From Coriobacteriia bacterium (GTDB lineage: Bacteria; Actinomycetota; Coriobacteriia; Anaerosomatales; Anaerosomataceae), in assembly GCA_030651765.1 (NCBI GenBank), contig JAUSBY010000003.1, positions 1-64,000 of the forward strand: a stretch of DNA of 64,000 bases, written 5' to 3'. Below, piece by piece: positions 59,157 to 64,000 of the stretch (the first letter of the stretch is position 1; each line of letters opens with the position of its first letter). The notes beneath the pieces were generated by a model, which saw only the letters and a list, made by a program, of their open reading frames with translations, had not been told where the DNA came from and did not search any database. The position numbers and the translations under genes were made by a program.

Positions 59157-59190
59157 AGAAGACCCCGCCGGTTTCCCGGCGAGGTCTTCT
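59157..59190. terminator. Hairpin downstream of tRNA-Arg(ACG)
   Basis: AGAAGACC (59157-59164) pairs with GGTCTTCT (59183-59190), with inner CGCCGG/CCGGCG. It lies just past the 3' end of the minus-strand tRNA. Confidence 0.7.
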
Positions 59191-59201
59191 GATCATCCGT
59201 G

Positions 59202-59278
59202 TGGCGCGCCCTGCAGGATTCGAACCTGCGACCTTCTGATTCGTAGTCAGACGCTCTATCCAGCTGAGCTAAGGGCGC
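59202..59278 (-). tRNA. tRNA-Arg(ACG)
   Basis: 77 nt. The acceptor is GCGCCCT/AGGGCGC, the anticodon stem TCTGA/TCAGA with loop CTACGAA (anticodon ACG, read as ICG after A-to-I editing), T loop TTCGAAT, and CCA is encoded. Confidence 0.95.
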
Positions 59279-59330
59279 ATTGCGCGCGCGGGGCTTTCGT
59301 ATCCTGCCCTCTCACACGCGAGATGTCAAA

Positions 59331-59424
59331 TGGCGGAGAGTGAGGGATTCGAACCCTCGAAGGAGTAATTAACCCCTTACTCGCTTAGCAGGCGAGCGCC
59401 TTCAGCCGACTCGGCCAACTCTCC
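59331..59424 (-). tRNA. tRNA-Ser(GCT)
   Basis: 94-nt class II tRNA. The acceptor is GGAGAGT/ACTCTCC, anticodon stem CTCGC/GCGAG with loop CTGCTAA (anticodon GCT), a long variable arm AGTAAGGGGTTAATTACTCCTT, and CCA is encoded. Confidence 0.95.
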
Positions 59425-59586
59425 GCGTGGAGTGACGCGGAAGCGATTATACACGGGAGCCACGTTCGCGGCGACAGCTTGAGCGTGCGCGCGCCCTGGT
59501 GGGTGCCAACCGCCGCCCCTTCGGGAACAATCCGGGGTGTCGTCACGGAGCGGCGGATGTCCGCCGCGCATCGATTGGGGGATCCG

Positions 59587-60069
59587 ATGTCTCGCTACGT
59601 GAACACCTTCAAGACGCCGCTCGGGCCGGAGCAGGCGCGGCAGACCGCAACTCAGTACCTGCAGGGTGAGGGATTCAAGTATATGGATGAGCGCGGCGAG
59701 ATGGTCTGGCGCAAGGGGGTGGGGGCGCTCGCCAATCCGCAGTTCATCATGTGCGAGGTGTCCGACGACGGCACCGTGCGCATCGAGTCGTGGACCGCAG
59801 GCGTCTCGCTCATACCGGGAGTCTACGGCGGTGAGCTCGATCCCACCCAGGGCGCTTTCGGGTTCGCCGTCAAGGCGGCGCTGAAGCCGCGCATCCGCGA
59901 ACTGGAGAGCCGACTCGGCGGGACGACGGGTGCGGCAGGCACGGCCGCTGCCGCATGGTATCCGGACCCGACCGGGAGGCACGAGATGCGGTACTGGGAC
60001 GGAGCGAAGTGGACCGCCGACGTCGCCGACGGCGGTACCGCCGCGACCGACCCCGAAGGCGTCTCGTGA
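59587..60069 (+). CDS. DUF2510-containing small protein
   Basis: 160 residues from ATG 59587, preceded by GGGGGATCCG. The N-terminal part ([11 protein letters not shown] start) is unrecognised. The C-terminus has the DUF2510 signature [22 protein letters not shown], common in actinobacterial membrane-associated proteins; here no membrane helix follows. Its stop overlaps the start region of tdh. Confidence 0.82.
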   Translation: MSRYVNTFKTPLGPEQARQTATQYLQGEGFKYMDERGEMVWRKGVGALANPQFIMCEVSDDGTVRIESWTAGVSLIPGVYGGELDPTQGAFGFAVKAALKPRIRELESRLGGTTGAAGTAAAAWYPDPTGRHEMRYWDGAKWTADVADGGTAATDPEGVS

Positions 60070-61124
60070 CGCGCCCGTCGGCCATGAGGGCCATCGTGAA
60101 GGCCGCGCCGGGGCCGGGCGTGTCACTCGTGGAGGTGCCGGTCCCGCGCATCGGCCCGGGGGATCTGCTCATCCGCATCGAGAAGGTCGCCATCTGCGGC
60201 ACCGACGTGCACATCTACGAGTGGAACCCGTGGGCGCGACACACCATCCGGCCGCCGCAGATCCTCGGGCACGAGTTCGTGGGCCACATCGCCGAGATCG
60301 GCGAGGGCGTGAGTGGCTTCACCGTGGGCGAGCGCGTCTCGGGCGAGGGCCACATCGTGTGCGGCGTGTGCCGCTCGTGTCGCGCCGGCCGGCGCCATCT
60401 GTGCACGAACACGATCGGCGTCGGCGTCAATCGTGACGGCTGCTTCGCCGAGTACCTGGCGATCCCGGCCACGAACGCGTGGCACATCGCCGACTGCATC
60501 CCGTCGCGCATCGCAGCCATCTTCGACCCCTACGGCAACGCGACACACGCCACCCTGAGCTTCGATCTCGTCGGCGAGGACGTGCTCATCACCGGCGCCG
60601 GTCCGATCGGCATCATCTCGGTGGCGATCGCGAAGCACGTGGGCGCGCGAAACGTCGTCATCAGCGACGTCAACGACTACCGTCTCGCGCTCGCCACGCG
60701 CATGGGGGCGACGCGCACGGTGAACGTGACGCGGGAGTCGATCGCCGATGCGATGGCCGAGTTGGGGATGGTGGGCTTCGACGTGGGCCTCGAGATGAGC
60801 GGCAACGGCGAGGCGTTCGAGACGATGCTCGAGAGCATGTACCACGGCGGCAGGATCGCACTCCTCGGCATCGCGCCGGGACCGGTGAAGATCGATTGGG
60901 ACGAGGTGGTCTTCCGCGGCCTGACCATCAAGGGTATCTACGGCCGCGAGATCTGGGAGACCTGGTACAAGATGCAGACCATGCTTCAGAGTGGCCTCGA
61001 TATCTCGCCGGTCATCACGCACGAGCTGCCGTTCGAGGAGTACGAGACTGGCTTCGCCGCGATGATCGCGGGCGAGAGCGGCAAGGTGGTGCTCGAGATC
61101 GGGCCGGGGGCTGGCGGCGCGTGA
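60066..61124 (+). CDS. tdh: L-threonine 3-dehydrogenase
   Basis: Zinc-dependent medium-chain dehydrogenase that oxidises threonine to 2-amino-3-ketobutyrate with NAD. Catalytic-zinc residues are in [12 protein letters not shown] and [14 protein letters not shown]; structural-zinc cysteines in [15 protein letters not shown]. The Rossmann motif is [20 protein letters not shown]. The GTG at 60066 overlaps the previous TGA and follows GAAGG; the ATG at 60084 matches the family N-terminus, so either is possible. It is 13 bp from kbl, which takes its product. Confidence 0.94.
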   Translation: MTRPSAMRAIVKAAPGPGVSLVEVPVPRIGPGDLLIRIEKVAICGTDVHIYEWNPWARHTIRPPQILGHEFVGHIAEIGEGVSGFTVGERVSGEGHIVCGVCRSCRAGRRHLCTNTIGVGVNRDGCFAEYLAIPATNAWHIADCIPSRIAAIFDPYGNATHATLSFDLVGEDVLITGAGPIGIISVAIAKHVGARNVVISDVNDYRLALATRMGATRTVNVTRESIADAMAELGMVGFDVGLEMSGNGEAFETMLESMYHGGRIALLGIAPGPVKIDWDEVVFRGLTIKGIYGREIWETWYKMQTMLQSGLDISPVITHELPFEEYETGFAAMIAGESGKVVLEIGPGAGGA

Positions 61125-61137
61125 GAGGAGACGCACG

Positions 61138-62343
61138 ATGCTGGGAGACATGCGCGAGACGCTCCGGGCCGAGATCGCGGCCCTGCATGCGGCAAGCCTC
61201 TACAAGACCGAGCGGGTGATCGTTTCCCCGCAGGGGTCCGACATCCGCGTTGCCGTACCGGGCGCCGACGAGCCTCTCGCGGTCGTGAACTTCTGCGCCA
61301 ACAACTACCTCGGGCTCGCCAGCGATACCAGGGTCGTCGATGCAGCCGCGGCCGCACTCGAGCGCTGGGGGTACGGGACGTCGTCGGTGCGGTTCATCTG
61401 CGGCACCTTCGCCGTGCACAAGGAGCTCGAGTACCGCATGAGTGAGTTCCTCGGCACCGAAGACACGATCCTGTTCTCGTCGTGCTTCGACGCCAACGGC
61501 GGGTTCTTCGAGCCGTTCTTCGGCTCCGAGGACGCGATCGTGGCTGACGCGCTCAACCACGCCTCGGTCATCGACGGCGTGCGCCTCACGAAGGCGAAGC
61601 GCCTCATCTACGCGCACTCGGACATGGACGATCTGCGCGCCAAGCTCGAGGAGGGACGAGACGCGCGGTTCCGCGTGATCGCCACCGACGGTGTGTTCTC
61701 GATGGACGGCGACATCGCGGACCTGGCCGCCATCTGCGACCTTGCCGACGAGTACGGCGCGCTCGTCATGGTGGACGACAGCCACGCTACCGGGTTCGTG
61801 GGGCCTACCGGCCGCGGCACGCCCGAACTCCGCGGCGTGACCGGCCGAGTGGACGTGATAACGACCACCTTCGGCAAGGCGCTCGGCGGGGCGTCGGGCG
61901 GGTGTGTGAGCGGGCGCGCCGAGATCGTGGAGTGGCTGCGTCAGAAGAGCCGCCCGTACCTGTTCTCCAACACGCTCGCACCGGTGGTAGCGGCCACGAC
62001 GGTGGCCGTGCTCGGCCTGCTCGCCGAGACCACCGAGCTGCGCGACCGGCTCGAGGCGAGTACGCGCACCTTCCGCGCGCGCATGACCGAGGCCGGCTTC
62101 GACATCCGCCCCGGCGAGCACCCGATCGTGCCGGTGATGCTCTACGACGAAGCGCTCGCGCACACGATGGCCGACGCGTTGCTCGATGAGGGCATCTACG
62201 TGATCGGCTTCAGCTATCCGGTCGTGCCGAAGGGCGCCGCGCGCATCCGCGTTCAGATCTCGGCGGCGCACACCGACGAGCAGCTTGCGCGAGCGGTCGA
62301 CGCGTTCGTGAGCGTGGGGAGGCGGATGGGCGTCATCGGGTAG
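61138..62343 (+). CDS. kbl: 2-amino-3-ketobutyrate CoA ligase
   Basis: 401 residues, PLP enzyme of the alpha-oxoamine synthase family. It cleaves 2-amino-3-ketobutyrate with CoA to glycine and acetyl-CoA. Motifs are [23 protein letters not shown] and the PLP lysine in [14 protein letters not shown]. The ATG follows GAGGAGA. Operon with tdh. Its stop overlaps the convergent ABC gene by 11 bp. Confidence 0.95.
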   Translation: MLGDMRETLRAEIAALHAASLYKTERVIVSPQGSDIRVAVPGADEPLAVVNFCANNYLGLASDTRVVDAAAAALERWGYGTSSVRFICGTFAVHKELEYRMSEFLGTEDTILFSSCFDANGGFFEPFFGSEDAIVADALNHASVIDGVRLTKAKRLIYAHSDMDDLRAKLEEGRDARFRVIATDGVFSMDGDIADLAAICDLADEYGALVMVDDSHATGFVGPTGRGTPELRGVTGRVDVITTTFGKALGGASGGCVSGRAEIVEWLRQKSRPYLFSNTLAPVVAATTVAVLGLLAETTELRDRLEASTRTFRARMTEAGFDIRPGEHPIVPVMLYDEALAHTMADALLDEGIYVIGFSYPVVPKGAARIRVQISAAHTDEQLARAVDAFVSVGRRMGVIG

Positions 62344-62998
62344 CGCGGCCGTCGATCAGCGTGAGCGATTCGTCGGCGTGTGCCGCCATGCGGGGGTCAT
62401 GCGTGACCATGAGGCAGGTCATCGCGCGCTCGTGCACCTGTGCTTTGAGGAGCTCGACCACCTGCAGTCCGCGCTCGGTGTCCAGACTCGAGGTCGGCTC
62501 GTCAACGAGCATGATCTCCGGAGCGTTCATCAGCGCCCGTGCGATCGCCACGCGCTGGCGCTCTCCGCCCGACAGCAGGGAGGGCTTGTGGGCGGCGCGG
62601 GCGGTGAGGCCGAAGTCGGCAAGCAGCGTGTCGGCGAGTTCGCGATGCGTACGCGTCACCCGGCCGGAGAGGTGCGGTACGAGCAGCAGGTTCTCCATCG
62701 CGGTGAGGTATGGCACGAGGTGGTGGTCCTGGAACACGAGACCGACCTTCTCGCGACGGAATCTCGCGGCCTGCGAGGCGGTTCGAAGGTGCACTGCGTG
62801 GCCGCCTATCACGATCTCGCCCGAGGTGGGCCCGAGCAGCCCGGCGATGATCGAGACCAGTGTGGTCTTGCCCGAGCCCGACGGGCCGAGGATCGCGAGC
62901 AGCTTCCCTTTGCCGAGCGTGAAGGAGACGTTGTCGAGCGCCGTGACCCGGGTGCGCCCCTCGCCGTACGACTTGGTGATGTTTCTAACCTCGAGCAT
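62333..62998 (-). CDS. ABC transporter ATP-binding protein (LolD/MacB type)
   Basis: 221 residues. Walker [10 protein letters not shown]-loop FQDHH, signature LSGGERQR, Walker [11 protein letters not shown]. It pairs with the FtsX-type permease encoded just upstream; the permease TGA overlaps this ATG. Such systems export lipoproteins, peptides or act in wall processing; the substrate is unknown. Confidence 0.93.
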   Translation of the reverse strand: MLEVRNITKSYGEGRTRVTALDNVSFTLGKGKLLAILGPSGSGKTTLVSIIAGLLGPTSGEIVIGGHAVHLRTASQAARFRREKVGLVFQDHHLVPYLTAMENLLLVPHLSGRVTRTHRELADTLLADFGLTARAAHKPSLLSGGERQRVAIARALMNAPEIMLVDEPTSSLDTERGLQVVELLKAQVHERAMTCLMVTHDPRMAAHADESLTLIDGRATR

Positions 62999-64000
62999 CA
63001 CGGCTCCGTCCGGCCGAGCGCCGTTGCCGGATCGATCCTGAGGATGCTGCGCAGCGAGAAGAGGCTGCCGAGATAGGCGGTGCCGAATATCGCGAGCACG
63101 CTGGTGGCCCAGCGAACCGGGTCGGGGTCGAAGGCCATCATCGGGGGCATTCCCGCGCCGGCCGCGATCGCAAGTGCGGTTCCGAACACCGTCGCGACGG
63201 TCACCAGGATGGTGATCTGGATGATGAGCTCGCGGTAGAGGTGAGCGTTCGAGGCGCCGATGGCTTTGACGGCGGCCACCTGGCTCGTCTTGTGAAGTGT
63301 GGTGATGTAGAAGAACACGCCGACGAGCAGGGCGCCGATCACGATCGAGACCACCTGGATCCCGCCCACGGCCAGGATCATCTCGGGCATTCCGTTGCCG
63401 GCTCTGGCGGAGTCGGCAGGTGTGGCAAGGGCGTACGAACCATCGAACTCGCGCTCGACGTCGGCGATGGAGACGCCGTCTTCGAGCTCGATCGCGGCGA
63501 TCGAGGCGCTGCCAGCGAACTCACGCGCCATCCGTGCGCCGGCCTCGGCATCGGCTCCGCCCTCGTCCTCGACGCGGCCGAGGACCGAGGCGACGTGCAG
63601 ATCCTCCCAGGTGGAGAGGCTCACGAACAGCGCGGGCACCATGACGTAGCGGCGGTCCTCCGTGAACCCGACTACGGTGAGCTCGGCGTTCACGGGAGTG
63701 AGCGTGAGCGTGTCACCCAGTTCGACGCCCTGAAGCTTCGCGGTCACGTCGACCACCGCTTCTCCCGGACCCGGTTCGCCCGTGCCTTCGACGATCGGCA
63801 GCTGGTCGAACCTGTCGCCCAGACCCAGGATGCGGACGTCGAAGGGCTCCTCGGCAGATCCCACGGTGGCGAAGGTGTGCCCAACGCCGTAGACGCTCAT
63901 GACGCCCGGGGTGGCAGCGATCACCTTCAGGTCGTTCGCGGTCAGGATGCTTCGTTCGAGCGTGGGGTAGGTGTCCCGCTGGAAGACGAGCGCGTCGGCG
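62998..64000 (-). CDS. ABC transporter permease, FtsX/MacB type (partial, runs off the right edge)
   Basis: At least 334 codons are in the window; the frame stays open to 64000 (TANDLKVIAATPG is in frame upstream of the first GTG). The C-terminal FtsX domain has three helices (AVGGIQVVSIVIGALLVGVFFYI, LIIQITILVTVATVFGTALAI, and the last, SVLAIFGTAYLGSLFSLRSI), with the motif VAAVKAIGASNAHLYREL between. The external MacB-like domain lies before it. The N-terminal helix should be beyond the window. Confidence 0.9.
   Translation of the reverse strand, partial: ADALVFQRDTYPTLERSILTANDLKVIAATPGVMSVYGVGHTFATVGSAEEPFDVRILGLGDRFDQLPIVEGTGEPGPGEAVVDVTAKLQGVELGDTLTLTPVNAELTVVGFTEDRRYVMVPALFVSLSTWEDLHVASVLGRVEDEGGADAEAGARMAREFAGSASIAAIELEDGVSIADVEREFDGSYALATPADSARAGNGMPEMILAVGGIQVVSIVIGALLVGVFFYITTLHKTSQVAAVKAIGASNAHLYRELIIQITILVTVATVFGTALAIAAGAGMPPMMAFDPDPVRWATSVLAIFGTAYLGSLFSLRSILRIDPATALGRTEP

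Overview
The window comes from a high-GC, Gram-positive actinobacterium. The best fit is a deep or anaerobic lineage such as Coriobacteriia, which is an inference. Supporting signs are the actinobacterial fhaA-fhaB-pstP-rodA/pbpA-pknB morphogenesis cluster, PASTA kinase, cell-wall-binding-2 repeats, many lipoproteins with AC or GC lipoboxes, common GTG/TTG starts, and a two-gene SUF Fe-S system. A heme O synthase gene suggests a heme-copper oxidase elsewhere in the genome.

Left edge (1-2280): a complete IS21-family element (istA-istB) sits inside rpiA, whose last ~76 codons follow the right inverted repeat. The 5' part of rpiA would lie outside the window.

Integrated element (2312-14142, about 11.8 kb, lower GC than its flanks): it is inserted in the anticodon arm of a host tRNA-Arg(CCT). 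The two tRNA halves lie at opposite ends and share a 14-bp core; neither half is rebuilt by element sequence. The element carries its own complete tRNA-Arg(CCT), with a different anticodon stem, next to a tyrosine recombinase. The cargo is a Type III restriction-modification pair (mod-res), a second tyrosine recombinase, small helix-turn-helix proteins, an unknown zinc-ribbon-like protein and an OLD-family nuclease, so it looks like a mobile defence island. GTGGCA repeats phased at 11 bp near both ends look like integrase arm sites.

Chromosomal region 14.3-26 kb: a CapA-like protein, an aldo/keto reductase and a phosphoribosyltransferase precede the minus-strand cell-envelope operon. That operon holds a membrane kinase, FhaA, FhaB, a PP2C phosphatase, a single-chain RodA-PBP fusion and a PknB PASTA kinase.

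26-39 kb: an FKBP-type PPIase, tRNA-Leu, small membrane and lipoproteins, a HemN/HemW-like radical SAM protein with heme O synthase, a 56-residue zinc-finger microprotein, a PQ-loop protein, sufC-sufB, a cell-wall-binding-2 surface protein, a cluster-less MutY-like glycosylase, and larC-larB.

39-53 kb: diguanylate cyclase, prephenate dehydratase, PHP protein, ApgM-like mutase, methyltransferase, a molybdopterin-type lipoprotein, an mscL remnant followed by mazEF, a PP-loop-like protein, an AlbA_2 regulator behind a perfect 15-bp inverted repeat, AlkA and SerS.

53-64 kb: an Rrf2 regulator diverges from a Zwf-Gnd fusion (both oxidative pentose-phosphate dehydrogenases in one chain). Then come a PEGA/beta-propeller protein, a LOG-like protein, a SIMPL lipoprotein, tRNA-Arg(ACG), tRNA-Ser(GCT), the tdh-kbl threonine catabolic pair, and an ABC transporter running off the right edge.
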